Below, piece by piece: positions 34,606 through 43,137 of a stretch of 53,921 bases of DNA. Position numbers and translations under genes: made by a program. The DNA comes from Anaerolineaceae bacterium. GTDB lineage: Bacteria > Chloroflexota > Anaerolineae > Anaerolineales > Anaerolineaceae. Each line of letters begins with the position of its first letter. Positions within the stretch are counted from its first letter, which is position 1. Where the stretch lies: the NCBI GenBank assembly GCA_003524305.1, contig DQHW01000029.1:92997-146917 (forward strand), in the 5' to 3' direction. A model generated the notes under the pieces. That model was not told the DNA's origin and did no database searches. It was given only the letters and a program-made list of their open reading frames with translations.

Positions 34606-35409
34606 CTAAGCGGTTGTTATTTTATAGACAATATTTGCGTGTGTAGGGCCGGTATTTGTATCAATTATTTCAGAAGGCATTAGACCCAGAATTAGACTCT
34701 GTTCTTCTTTTAGAAGTTTATAACGGGCAAAACCTAGTTCAGATAAGCTCGAGTAAGGTACATACTCAACGATTTTCCAATCATGAGTGAGAAGTTCACG
34801 CAGGTAAAAAGATTGTAATGCACCGACTTCTGCCTCTCCTGTAAATGCACGCCAATGATTAACATCGGTAATATCATTGAGGATTTTTTCTGGATCAATT
34901 GCGTCAAAATTAGGTGGCAGGGGTAAGCCTTCAGAAGTAACTTTGGAACCTGCAATAATCTTTGGAAATTGTAAACTAGAGATAATTCTTGTTGCTTCGG
35001 GTTCGAATTGTTCGCGCATTTCTTTTGGGTGCATGACCATAAAGTGTAGAATACAAAACTCGTGTATCAAGATGCCGGTCCATAATCTATTTTTGTCTTT
35101 TTTTGGTAAAACAATTTCAGCTTCAATGCCTGTCGAATCCCCAATCCGCCATGGTGCAGACCCGACATTTCTGGCACCAACAATACCTGCAATCTTTCCT
35201 AATTGTTGATTCCAAAGCGGTTCAATATTTTGACGAGCCCAGTTCCATTCACCTCGTATTTGTATTTGGCCAGCTCCAGAACCGTTATAATCCGACTCTA
35301 GGGCTTCGAGAGTGGATATAAAAATATCAGTATCCTGGATTTTTTGGTGAATCCAAAAATCGGGATATGTGAGTTCATATCCCCAAAAAATATGTTGAAA
35401 TACTGTCAT
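34606..35409 (-). CDS. unknown protein of the AOR operon
   Basis: A 267-residue soluble protein; I do not recognise its family with certainty. The first 150 residues look like a compact alpha/beta domain resembling PsbP/DUF1795-like folds (YELTYPDFWIHQ at the start, then HPKEMREQFEPEATRIISSLQF). The second half (about 175-267) may be a separate domain. There are no cysteine clusters, signal peptide or membrane helix. It sits between AOR and moaD on the same strand, 69 bp after the AOR stop, with a strong stem-loop in that gap. A role as AOR accessory or assembly factor is inference from position. Confidence 0.65.
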   Translation of the reverse strand: MTVFQHIFWGYELTYPDFWIHQKIQDTDIFISTLEALESDYNGSGAGQIQIRGEWNWARQNIEPLWNQQLGKIAGIVGARNVGSAPWRIGDSTGIEAEIVLPKKDKNRLWTGILIHEFCILHFMVMHPKEMREQFEPEATRIISSLQFPKIIAGSKVTSEGLPLPPNFDAIDPEKILNDITDVNHWRAFTGEAEVGALQSFYLRELLTHDWKIVEYVPYSSLSELGFARYKLLKEEQSLILGLMPSEIIDTNTGPTHANIVYKITTA

Positions 35410-35422
35410 TGGATTATTCTTT

Positions 35423-35450
35423 CCGGGTGCAGTTCAAAAACTGCACCCGG
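35423..35450. repeat. perfect 12 bp stem-loop after the AOR gene
   Basis: CCGGGTGCAGTT and AACTGCACCCGG flank a 4-base CAAA loop. On the minus strand no T-run follows, so it is better seen as an mRNA-stabilising or partial-termination element separating high AOR expression from the accessory genes. Confidence 0.65.
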
Positions 35451-35478
35451 GATAATTAGAACCCTTGGGGATAGGTGG

Positions 35479-37233
35479 TTATTCTTCATGCACCCATGCA
35501 AAGACAGAATCGAGCTGTTCGTTGGGTATTGTCCACTTGACATTATGTGGGGGTAGAGACTCGTTAAGCATAAATTCGGGTGGGCGGTCATCCGCTGGGG
35601 TAAAACCAGCACGTTCATTAAATAGGCGTTCCATTTTCAAAACTTCTTTACCTATCGAAATCACATCATTGCCAGTGATATTTAATCCGGTAACACCTGC
35701 TACTGACTCTGCCATACCAGCCCAACCTTTTGCAATGTCAAGGATCGGGAAGGCGATAAATAAACAGTAACCAGTGCTATCGATGAATGCTGTTGCTGCC
35801 TGGAAAGTAAGTGAAAGTTCTGTTTTTCCAACATCTGAAAGTGGATCTAATTTTCCACTTACACCTGCGATTTCTGGTGCGATAGTATAACCAGCAGTGT
35901 GATCAGCACCCATGGGAGATGTCATATAGGTAACACCAATTCCTTTGACTGCACGGGGCTCATAGGCCGGCATAGACTGACCTTTAACAACCGGAACCCT
36001 ACTAACACCAAAAGCTTTTGCCGTTGCTGCACAACCCTGCCCGAGGATGCGTCCGAGAGGTGTTCCTTTACGGATCTCATCGAAACTCTTGAAAGCGCCT
36101 TCGGCGTCACCAAATTTTAATAATCCGCCTTCCATTGCAACAGCGATGGTGTTGCCTGCTTCAATGGTATCCACACCAATATCATTACATTCGCGATTCA
36201 TCTTGGCAATATAATCGAGTTGATCGATACCGCAATTGGCACCCAATGACCAGGTTGTTTCATATTCGATGCAAGAAACAATTGCTTTCCCTGATTCATC
36301 AGGGTAAATGTTGGAGCATTTTATGATGCATCCAGGATGGCAGCCATGTCCCATCATACCTTCACCGCCACGTTCTTCACATTTTTCAGCCATTGCTTCG
36401 CCCGATATCTTTGTTGCACCTTCAAATTGACCAGCGCTGAAGTTTCGGGTAGGAAACCCTCCGGCTTCGTTTAGGAGATTCACTAAAACTGCTGTGCCAT
36501 AGGAATTTAAAGCACCACCTTTTTTTGTCAATCCGTGTTCTAGAATGGATTCAGTTAGTTTTTTTCGACCTTCGTTGAAGAGTTCTTCATTGGCAATTTC
36601 TACACCTGGCCCATCTCCGATGACAACAACTGCCTTTACACCACGGACACCCAAGACAGCACCCAGGCCGCCGCGTCCAGCATAACGCCCTGGTTTGTTC
36701 TCTGGGTCATTTACTGAAATGCCTGCATTGGATAATTTCATCTCCCCGGCTTGCCCAATACCAATAACTGCTGATTTTGGGTATTTCTTCCATAGTAATT
36801 CATCCACTTCGTACATTCCTTTACCAACAAGGTCTGAAGCGGATTCAAACTTTACACCGTCTTTATTGATCACCAGGGTGAACCATTTGCCCTTTTCTGG
36901 AACGCCTTCAATGATTATTGCGGCCAGGCGGAGTTTAGCGATCATTTGTCCGCTAAGTCCACCGGCATTGGATTCCTTGATGCCACCTGTTAATGGGCTT
37001 TTTCCACCGAACGAAGTACGGCCGCTGCTTGGAGCAGCTGGAGATCCAGTCACCCATCCGGGAGCAATAACAACCTTGTTGTTGGGTCCTAGCGGATGGC
37101 ACAATGGATCTACTTCATCACAAACGATAGCGGAAGTTAGACCACGACCAGCCCACCTCGACCATTTTTGGGGTTCTTCTTCGTATGTTGCTTTCAATTC
37201 CGACATGTTAATTCTTAATATTTTTTTCACCAT
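35479..37233 (-). CDS. aor: tungsten-containing aldehyde:ferredoxin oxidoreductase (AOR)
   Basis: A 584-residue AOR-family enzyme that oxidises aldehydes to carboxylic acids, or the reverse, with ferredoxin, using a bis-pterin tungsten cofactor and a 4Fe-4S cluster. It has the N-terminal pterin-binding region (SFGGKSPLTGG, about 74-84; YAGRGGLGAVLG, 184-195). The cluster cysteines are Cys298, Cys302, Cys306 (spacing x3/x3, against x2/x3 in Pyrococcus AOR) and Cys490 in STGYCLF. Other pterin contacts include YMTSPMGADHTAG and AFIDSTG. AAGGAG precedes the ATG. Length is slightly short of the usual 600 or so. Substrate is unknown. Confidence 0.94.
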   Translation of the reverse strand: MVKKILRINMSELKATYEEEPQKWSRWAGRGLTSAIVCDEVDPLCHPLGPNNKVVIAPGWVTGSPAAPSSGRTSFGGKSPLTGGIKESNAGGLSGQMIAKLRLAAIIIEGVPEKGKWFTLVINKDGVKFESASDLVGKGMYEVDELLWKKYPKSAVIGIGQAGEMKLSNAGISVNDPENKPGRYAGRGGLGAVLGVRGVKAVVVIGDGPGVEIANEELFNEGRKKLTESILEHGLTKKGGALNSYGTAVLVNLLNEAGGFPTRNFSAGQFEGATKISGEAMAEKCEERGGEGMMGHGCHPGCIIKCSNIYPDESGKAIVSCIEYETTWSLGANCGIDQLDYIAKMNRECNDIGVDTIEAGNTIAVAMEGGLLKFGDAEGAFKSFDEIRKGTPLGRILGQGCAATAKAFGVSRVPVVKGQSMPAYEPRAVKGIGVTYMTSPMGADHTAGYTIAPEIAGVSGKLDPLSDVGKTELSLTFQAATAFIDSTGYCLFIAFPILDIAKGWAGMAESVAGVTGLNITGNDVISIGKEVLKMERLFNERAGFTPADDRPPEFMLNESLPPHNVKWTIPNEQLDSVFAWVHEE

Positions 37234-37294
37234 TGCAGGAATCTCCTTCCATTTCTATAGTTTAGTAATAATTGTTGTGAGATGTTTGAGAACA

Positions 37295-37654
37295 TTAATT
37301 ACTCGATTTTTGGTAAGAATGATGCAATGCTCCATTATCTATAAGGGTTTTCCTCAACCCCTCAGACATGGGTAGCCCATCACGATACTGGTAAGGATAT
37401 AAACGGTCAATAGAGAAAATTCCAACATGATCATCATTGTTTAATAACTCATTTGCATTTGTGCTTATCCCAGGAACTTCACAAAGAACTGCATTGATAA
37501 ATAGATAGCCTCTTTCAGTTTCTGGAATGCCAAGATGTTCTAATAATTCAAGTTTCCCTGACCCAGATTTCAGTTTTACATTGGTTTGGGCAACATACCG
37601 ACCTCCACCAAACCTAGCCAATGTGCCATATAAACTGACATTCACATTTATCAT
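37295..37654 (-). CDS. MoaD/ThiS-fold protein without C-terminal Gly-Gly
   Basis: A 119-residue protein whose first 85 residues look like a MoaD-type ubiquitin fold (VSLYGTLARFGGG, LEHLGIPETERGYLFINAVL, NNDDHVGIFSIDR). Instead of ending GG it continues with about 35 residues (YPYQYRDGLPMSEGLRK to KSSN), so it cannot be thiocarboxylated unless it is processed. I chose ATG 37654; a TTG at 37702 would add 16 unconvincing residues. It is the first gene of the AOR operon, 61 bp before the AOR. A structural or AOR-partner role is possible (inference). Confidence 0.7.
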   Translation of the reverse strand: MINVNVSLYGTLARFGGGRYVAQTNVKLKSGSGKLELLEHLGIPETERGYLFINAVLCEVPGISTNANELLNNDDHVGIFSIDRLYPYQYRDGLPMSEGLRKTLIDNGALHHSYQKSSN

Positions 37655-37988
37655 TTTTGAAATAAACCATTTATTGAACCTGGAAACAAATAAGTAAAAC
37701 AAACCTGCTTATAAATAATAAGTTAGAGATATTATTAGTGTATCTTTTTTCGGATTGGTTTACACTGGCATTAAGAATAGTCTTGCATAAGACGAAAGAA
37801 GGGTTAAAAAAACAAACCTATACTTAAGAATAGGTATTAATATTTCTATATACTAATAAGGATCTCGCAGGAAAAAATTATTTGAATCGGCCACTGATGA
37901 TAAGTAACTATTTCTCAGGTGTTGAAAAAATCACTATGAGTAACCGAAATCTTATTTAGAAATTTAGTTGAAATTGATATCCCCATAT
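37655..37988 (-). promoter_or_regulatory. intergenic region upstream of the AOR operon
   Basis: These 334 AT-rich bases hold the presumed AOR operon promoter and the 3' end of the response regulator transcript. There is a near-palindrome ACCTAT-N8-ATAGGT at 37816-37835 with an inner CTTAAG, a possible operator. A 16 bp AT palindrome (37987-38002) overlaps the regulator stop. No clear promoter boxes were identified. Confidence 0.35.
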
Positions 37989-38630
37989 TTAATTAATTAA
38001 ATTATTTTTGAGTCCTATTGAAACTGCTTCGCCGCGACTATGTGCGTTTAATTTTGAAAGAATATTTGAAACGTGAAATTTGGCAGTGGAGAGGCTGAGT
38101 GACAATTTTTCAGAGATCTCAGTATTACTTTTTCCAATGGACATTAATGATAATACTTCTCTCTCACGGGTGGTCAATTTAAAAAAAGTTGATCCTGAAC
38201 TGGATGATTGATTCACCCAAGACTGGGCAACTTCTTGAGAAAAAATGGTATTGCCTGAATTCACTGAGCGAATTGCATTTGCAAGTTCATTGGCAGAAGT
38301 GTCTTTATACATGTATCCAGAAACGCCGGCGTCGAGTGCATCGTGAATTAGTTGTGGTTCAGTAAAGCTGGTAAGGGCTATAATATTAATTTTTGGAAAC
38401 TTATTATGAATTTGACGGGTGGCATGTAAGCCATCCATGGTAGGCATGATGAGATCCATTAAAATGACATCAGGGCTCAGTTTCTCTGCCAGGTTTACCG
38501 CTTCAATACCATTTACAGCCTCACCTACAAGTTCAAGGTCATCAAAAGCCATTAAAAACATACGTAGGCCGCTGCGTACCATCGCATGATCGTCAACAAT
38601 TAGAATACGGATCGGATTCGATTGAATCAA
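37989..38630 (-). CDS. NarL/LuxR-type response regulator
   Basis: A 213-residue two-component regulator. The receiver domain has acidic pocket residues IVDDH (11-15), phosphoacceptor Asp59 (VILMDLIMP) and Lys in the MYKDTSANE region. The C-terminal LuxR-type HTH (about 148-210: LTTREREVLSLMSIGKSNTEIS, read as two blocks) binds DNA. It overlaps the histidine kinase gene by 4 bp, so the two are translationally coupled and form a pair. Its position directly after tupABC suggests control of tungstate uptake or AOR-related genes (inference). Confidence 0.93.
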   Translation of the reverse strand: MIQSNPIRILIVDDHAMVRSGLRMFLMAFDDLELVGEAVNGIEAVNLAEKLSPDVILMDLIMPTMDGLHATRQIHNKFPKINIIALTSFTEPQLIHDALDAGVSGYMYKDTSANELANAIRSVNSGNTIFSQEVAQSWVNQSSSSGSTFFKLTTREREVLSLMSIGKSNTEISEKLSLSLSTAKFHVSNILSKLNAHSRGEAVSIGLKNNLIN

Positions 38631-39832
38631 GGTTTTTCCTTATTCTGTGATTTCCAAATAAGTTGAACGTTAGTGCCATGGTTTAATTGGCTTTTTATTG
38701 ATAATTTTGCTCCAATTGAATCTGCACTCTCTTTCATTATACTAAATCCTAATTGATTAGAAATATCTGTAGATTCAATAAATCCTCGACCATCGTCAGT
38801 AATTGTCAATATTGCTTTTTTGCATATATCATCTGGCGAGTCACCCTCACGTATCAAATTGATTGAAATCGCGTTTGCTTCTGCGTGTTTAACTATATTG
38901 TTTATTGCTTCTTGCGCCATTCTGTAGAAAATAAGCTGAACATCCACAGGCATGGTATTTTGACCCTTACAAGTAAAATCAATAGGTTTACGCAATCTTC
39001 CTGATGCGGCTTCTGCTATTTGTTTAAGCAACTCATCCAACCGCGCACCCTCTAAATCACGCGGCCGTAATTCCAATAACAATGAATGCATTTCCGCAAT
39101 AGCCCCACGGATTAACAATTGCAGCTCACTCAACCCTTCATGACCCTTTTCAGGATCCCGTTGTATTATTTTAGGTAAAGTCTCTGCTATTAGGCTGGCT
39201 GAAAATAAATTCTGAATGACTGAATCATGTAATTCGCGAGCCAAACGATTCCGTTCTTGATTAACTGCATCTTGTTGCGCACGTATGCGCAGCCTGGCAT
39301 TATCAATGGCTAACGCGGCTTGAATTGAAAAATCAATAGCCAGGTCAAGTTCATCATCATTGAGTTTGTGCCTTTTTATAAAAAACAGCGACAAAACCCC
39401 ATAGCTTTCGTCACGAATTTCGATCGGTACAGACAGAATCGAGCGATATCTTTTTATTATTTCATCAATTGCACTAATTTGCTCAGATCGTAGACCTGGT
39501 TCATTTAGAAAATCGGTAAGGTTTGTACAAAACAATGGTTGTTTGATTAAAGCTATGTTCCCAAGCGATACATTGGCTGATTTTACATATTCAAGGGGCA
39601 GACCGACAACTGATTGGATGGATAATTCGCCATTCAGATTGAGACGATATACCGCCGCTGCGTCAGCCCTTAGCAATGGCAGGGCTTGATTAACTATAAA
39701 ATCCAGGAGTTTGTCGATGTGTAAATCAGAATTTACGGCTGATAGAGTGCCACGCAAACTGGCTGCAACCAAGCGACGACGCTCGAGTTCAGCCATCTCT
39801 TTATAAGTAAAAACTTGATCTGAATGATTCAC
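38627..39832 (-). CDS. GAF-domain sensor histidine kinase (NarX/DegS type)
   Basis: A 401-residue soluble kinase. A GAF sensor domain (about 35-180) is followed by HisKA_3 with the phosphorylated His202 in ARELHDSVIQ and a HATPase domain with DDGRGF. There are no membrane helices, so it senses a cytoplasmic signal. It starts with GTG 39832 and has no strong ribosome site; an in-frame ATG at 39796 is an alternative. It lies 47 bp after the tup ATPase gene and overlaps the response regulator by 4 bp. It is a paralogue of the kinase at 50541. Confidence 0.92.
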   Translation of the reverse strand: MNHSDQVFTYKEMAELERRRLVAASLRGTLSAVNSDLHIDKLLDFIVNQALPLLRADAAAVYRLNLNGELSIQSVVGLPLEYVKSANVSLGNIALIKQPLFCTNLTDFLNEPGLRSEQISAIDEIIKRYRSILSVPIEIRDESYGVLSLFFIKRHKLNDDELDLAIDFSIQAALAIDNARLRIRAQQDAVNQERNRLARELHDSVIQNLFSASLIAETLPKIIQRDPEKGHEGLSELQLLIRGAIAEMHSLLLELRPRDLEGARLDELLKQIAEAASGRLRKPIDFTCKGQNTMPVDVQLIFYRMAQEAINNIVKHAEANAISINLIREGDSPDDICKKAILTITDDGRGFIESTDISNQLGFSIMKESADSIGAKLSIKSQLNHGTNVQLIWKSQNKEKP

Positions 39833-39879
39833 AATAAAATTATAACTAACTTCGAAATTATTTGCTTCGTCAAGTAATA

Positions 39880-40971
39880 TTACGTCCGAATTTTCCCTGA
39901 TGAGATTAAATGAATCGCACTGGCTTTAAACACTGCCAGAACAGTTTTACCTACTTCTAACTCCATCTCTTTGACAGACCTGCTGGTTACCAAGGCAGTT
40001 AATGAAAATCCGGATTGCAACTGAACGCGCATGAATGGCCCCTGATTGATAATTTGCGTAATCTGGCAAGACACATGATTCCGTGCAGAAGAAGGTTTTA
40101 TCTCTTGATTATCATTGAAAAGGGTTATATCTTCAGGTCTGAGGCAAATATAGACTTGAGTGCCAATAGCTATATTCCCAACGGCTTCAAATATTGCATG
40201 ATCAGCCTGGATTTGAAGCATATTGTTTTCTAATCCAAAAACACTCCCGGGAATAATATTATCCACACCCATGAAGGCCGCCACCTCAGGAGTGGAGGGG
40301 TGTGAAAACACCTCTTGTGTTTGACTGAGTTGATGGATTTTTCCATTTAGTAAAACTGCAACCCGATCACCAATCGACAAGGCTTCTTCTAGGTCATGGG
40401 TGACATAGATGCAAGTCTGATTGGTTCTTGTGAAGATATTTCGCAAGTCATCCAACAAACCCTGCCTTGTAGGGTTATCCAGGGCACTAAATGGTTCATC
40501 CATTAGTATTAATTCTGTTTCGAGACAGAATGCTCTTGCCAGACTTACACGCTGTGCTTCACCACCTGAAAGGATTTTGGCATGCCGCTTCGCTATTGGA
40601 AGTATATGCAATTGTTCCATCCAAAATTGCACTCGTTGATTTATTTCTTCATTATGCAGACCTCTAAATTTCAAACCACTGGCAATGTTTTTTTCGATAG
40701 TATCGTTTAATAACAGCGGAGATTGAAAGACGGTACTTACTTTTCTGCGGAAATTTAAATCCGATAATTTTTTATAGGTTGAAAAAAGGACGCTTCCACT
40801 GATTGGTTTTATCAGGCCAGCCGCCACTTGAAGAAGTGTGCTTTTTCCTGCTCCATTTGGTCCCAAAAGAACCAGTACCTCTCCTTTATTTACGGCAAGT
40901 TCAGGTACGTTAAGAATCGTGATTTTGCCTGCCTGGACGATGATATTATGAAGTTCAAGAAGGGTTGTCAT
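39880..40971 (-). CDS. tupC: tungstate/molybdate ABC transporter ATPase with TOBE domain
   Basis: A 363-residue ABC ATPase. It has Walker A GPNGAGKST (38-46), signature LSGGEAQR, Walker B LILMDEPFSALD and the switch His in VTHDLEEAL. The C-terminal 110 residues are a TOBE/Mop-like oxyanion-binding domain, as in ModC/WtpC, which may sense intracellular tungstate or molybdate and inhibit transport. It lies 4 bp after the permease gene. It is the only ATPase for two permeases in this island, so it may serve both. Confidence 0.9.
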   Translation of the reverse strand: MTTLLELHNIIVQAGKITILNVPELAVNKGEVLVLLGPNGAGKSTLLQVAAGLIKPISGSVLFSTYKKLSDLNFRRKVSTVFQSPLLLNDTIEKNIASGLKFRGLHNEEINQRVQFWMEQLHILPIAKRHAKILSGGEAQRVSLARAFCLETELILMDEPFSALDNPTRQGLLDDLRNIFTRTNQTCIYVTHDLEEALSIGDRVAVLLNGKIHQLSQTQEVFSHPSTPEVAAFMGVDNIIPGSVFGLENNMLQIQADHAIFEAVGNIAIGTQVYICLRPEDITLFNDNQEIKPSSARNHVSCQITQIINQGPFMRVQLQSGFSLTALVTSRSVKEMELEVGKTVLAVFKASAIHLISSGKIRT

Positions 40972-40975
40972 ACGA

Positions 40976-41668
40976 CTAATGCCTTCGCTGTTGGATTGAG
41001 GTTAATCCTAGGTTTACCAGGAAAGCAATCAAAAGGAGGATAATACTTAATGCGATTGCAGATGCAAATAATCCTTTACTCGTTTCAAGTACGATTGCAG
41101 TGGTAAGAACCCGTGTTGACCCCAACAGGTTTCCTCCAACCATCATCGAAGCTCCTACCTCTGAGATAACGCTGCCAAAAGCGGCAATTAATGCCGCAAT
41201 AAGGGGTAGTTTGGCTTCCTTCCATAACGTTAATACCATTTGAATTTTTGAGGCTCCCAAACCCAATAACTGAATTCGTAGTTTGGGATCTAGCTGCTGC
41301 AAAGCGGAAAGTGTCAAACCTGCTGCCATAGGAAAGGCGATCAAAACCTGGGCTATGACGATGGCTGCCGGAGTATAGATTAAATGCATAAATCCCAGAG
41401 GACCATTTCTCCAAAGGAAGATACAAACCACGAGGCCGACCACCACTGGAGGGAGAGCCATTCCAGTATTAATTATGCTGATCCAAAAACGTCTCGTTGG
41501 AAATTTAACCAAAGCAAGAAAAGTTCCAAGTGGCAGACCCAAAATCAGACTGATCAAGGTTGCCATTCCTGAAACTTCAAGAGAAAGTAAGGTGATCCGA
41601 ACAACTTCCGGATCACCCTGGAACAATAATTCAAACGCTTTCAGTATTCCATCAAGAAGGTTCTGCAT
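40976..41668 (-). CDS. tupB: tungstate ABC transporter permease
   Basis: A 230-residue inner-membrane permease of the TupB family with about five predicted helices (for example MATLISLILGLPLGTFLAL, and LFASAIALSIILLLIAFLV near the C-terminus). The ATPase-contact loop is around LLGLGASKIQMVLTLWKEAKLP. It sits between tupA (5 bp gap) and tupC (4 bp gap), which defines a tupABC operon. Confidence 0.93.
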   Translation of the reverse strand: MQNLLDGILKAFELLFQGDPEVVRITLLSLEVSGMATLISLILGLPLGTFLALVKFPTRRFWISIINTGMALPPVVVGLVVCIFLWRNGPLGFMHLIYTPAAIVIAQVLIAFPMAAGLTLSALQQLDPKLRIQLLGLGASKIQMVLTLWKEAKLPLIAALIAAFGSVISEVGASMMVGGNLLGSTRVLTTAIVLETSKGLFASAIALSIILLLIAFLVNLGLTSIQQRRH

Positions 41669-41673
41669 TTCTT

Positions 41674-42606
41674 CTATTTTACTGCATCCTCGGCTTTACC
41701 GGCATCGGCAATGAACAAAGCTTGACCGTATTGATCGACACCAAATTCAGCGATCACCTTTTGGGTATCTTCAGAAACCATCCAATCGGCAAAAGTTTTA
41801 GCTCCTTCATAATTCGCATTTGGCCATAATGTTGGGTTGACAGTAATGACATGATAAATATTCAACAGGGCTTGATCACCCTCACAAAGGATGGATAGAT
41901 CGAGTGTATCTTTCATGGATAAATAGGTGGCACGATCTGTTAGTGTATAGCCGGCTTTTTCTGAAGCAATACGCAGGGTATCACCCATTCCCTGTCCGGT
42001 TACCAAATACCATTCCCCTTCAGGAGTTATCGCAGCAGCCTTCCAAAGTTTCAATTCAGCTTTGTTGGTGCCTGAATCATCTCCACGGGAGACAAAAATG
42101 GATTTGGTATTGTTAATGGCTGCAAAAACATCATTGGTAGAAGCTTGATCTTTGGTTTTTGCAGGATCATCTTCAGGACCAACAATAATGAAATCATTAT
42201 GCATCACAAGATAGCGATCAAGACCAAACCCGCCATCCATATATTCAACTTCAGAAGAGGGGGCATGAACCAGTAACACGTCAGCACTGCCCTCTTTTCC
42301 CATGGTTAGTGCTTGTCCAGTGCCCACTGCGACCATCTTAACCGTATAACCAGTTTGTTTTTCAAACAATGGTAGTAAATCATCCAACAAACCCGAATCG
42401 CGTGTGCTTGTTGTGGTTGCCAGAATAATCTCTGGATTTGCAGGTGTTGTTGGAGCGACTTCGGGAGCCCCAGTTGCCACCTCAGTCGCAGGGGCAGCGG
42501 TTGCAACTGGGGCTTCTATTGCAGTCACATTTGCTGATGAACAGGCACTTAACAACAACGAAAAAATGAAAATACAGATAACGATTAGCGTTGCTTTTTT
42601 TACCAT
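41674..42606 (-). CDS. tupA: tungstate-binding lipoprotein
   Basis: A 310-residue extracytoplasmic solute-binding protein. The signal peptide ends in a lipobox (LLSAC, Cys22), then an Ala/Thr/Pro linker, then the mature domain beginning ILATTTSTRDSGLLDDLLP, the TupA oxyanion-binding motif. SVGTGQAL-like and ADVLLVHAPSSE blocks follow (the first reads AVGTGQAL here). Promoter, leader and the first 26 or so codons are nearly identical to those of the lipoprotein gene at 46476. It is expected to be induced when tungstate is scarce, through the TGTAC-CT-GTACA site (inference). Confidence 0.94.
   Translation of the reverse strand: MVKKATLIVICIFIFSLLLSACSSANVTAIEAPVATAAPATEVATGAPEVAPTTPANPEIILATTTSTRDSGLLDDLLPLFEKQTGYTVKMVAVGTGQALTMGKEGSADVLLVHAPSSEVEYMDGGFGLDRYLVMHNDFIIVGPEDDPAKTKDQASTNDVFAAINNTKSIFVSRGDDSGTNKAELKLWKAAAITPEGEWYLVTGQGMGDTLRIASEKAGYTLTDRATYLSMKDTLDLSILCEGDQALLNIYHVITVNPTLWPNANYEGAKTFADWMVSEDTQKVIAEFGVDQYGQALFIADAGKAEDAVK
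42524..42602 (-). repeat. 79 bp exact repeat, copy 1 (tupA signal-peptide region)
   Basis: This stretch is identical base for base to 46394-46472. It encodes the shared lipoprotein signal peptide. Similarity continues through the ribosome site, operator and promoter with substitutions, so a module of about 170 bp was duplicated. Confidence 0.95.
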
Positions 42607-42641
42607 CTTCTTCTCCTCTGGTGATAATTATTATGTATAAG

Positions 42642-42693
42642 TGTACCTGTACAATTAGAAAAATAATATAGAGAGATTCTGCGCCATTGTCAA
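42642..42693 (-). promoter_or_regulatory. tupA promoter with downstream operator TGTAC-CT-GTACA
   Basis: Minus strand: TTGACA (42693-42688), 17 bp spacer, TATATT (42670-42665), then the inverted repeat TGTAC-AG-GTACA (42653-42642). The repeat lies just downstream of the predicted transcription start, where a bound repressor would block elongation. The same arrangement precedes the gene at 46476. Confidence 0.85.
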
Positions 42694-42799
42694 GTACCCA
42701 TGATTTTAAAAAACAAGAATGAACAGTAGAAAACTGTAATTATCTGTTTACCAATTTCTTTATTGCTTTTTTCTAATACTTTGAGTCATAATGATTGTA

Positions 42800-42813
42800 G
42801 TTGACCAATCAAC
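42800..42813 (+). promoter_or_regulatory. small inverted repeat upstream of mop
   Basis: GTTGA-CCAA-TCAAC lies 27 bp before the mop start. It may be an operator, but its arms differ from the TGTAC site of the divergent tupA gene. Confidence 0.25.
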
Positions 42814-42839
42814 CTCATTAGCTGTTATGGAGGAATAAA

Positions 42840-43049
42840 ATGAGAATAAGTGCTCGAAATGTGATTAAAGGAACCATCAAAGAAATTATCTCAGGAGCAG
42901 TAAACAGCGAAATTGTTGTACAGACATCAGGTGGAGAAACGATTGTTTCTGTGATCACCAAAGAATCAGTTGAAAGTCTTGGATTGAAAGCAGGAAAAGA
43001 GGTCTATGCTGTCGTTAAAGCTTCTAATGTAATGATTGCCGTAGACTAG
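42840..43049 (+). CDS. mop: Mop (molbindin) molybdate/tungstate-binding protein
   Basis: A 69-residue single Mop/TOBE domain beginning ISARNVIKGTIKEI and ending AVVKASNVMIAVD, typical of molbindins. These form hexamers that store or buffer molybdate or tungstate in the cytoplasm. GGAGG precedes the ATG. It is divergent from tupA and ends before a long hairpin shared with the convergent permease gene. Confidence 0.93.
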   Translation: MRISARNVIKGTIKEIISGAVNSEIVVQTSGGETIVSVITKESVESLGLKAGKEVYAVVKASNVMIAVD

Positions 43050-43080
43050 TTTATTAGCCATTACAGTTCCATTGATATTG

Positions 43081-43137
43081 ATATACAAGATTATTATTTT
43101 TCGGAAATCATCTCCGAAGGTTAATAATCTTGTATAT
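43081..43137. terminator. long convergent stem-loop between mop and the permease gene
   Basis: ATATACAAGATTATTA and TAATAATCTTGTATAT are perfect 16 bp arms around a 25-base loop that itself contains TCGG/CCGA. It overlaps the last codons and the stop of the permease gene. It is probably a bidirectional transcription end, though the stem is AT-rich and lacks a classic T-run. Confidence 0.6.

Noticed and set aside
37987..38002. 16 bp palindrome of A and T only at the response-regulator stop
   Set aside because: AT-only palindromes are common in this base composition; there is no stable stem or T-run to call it a terminator.
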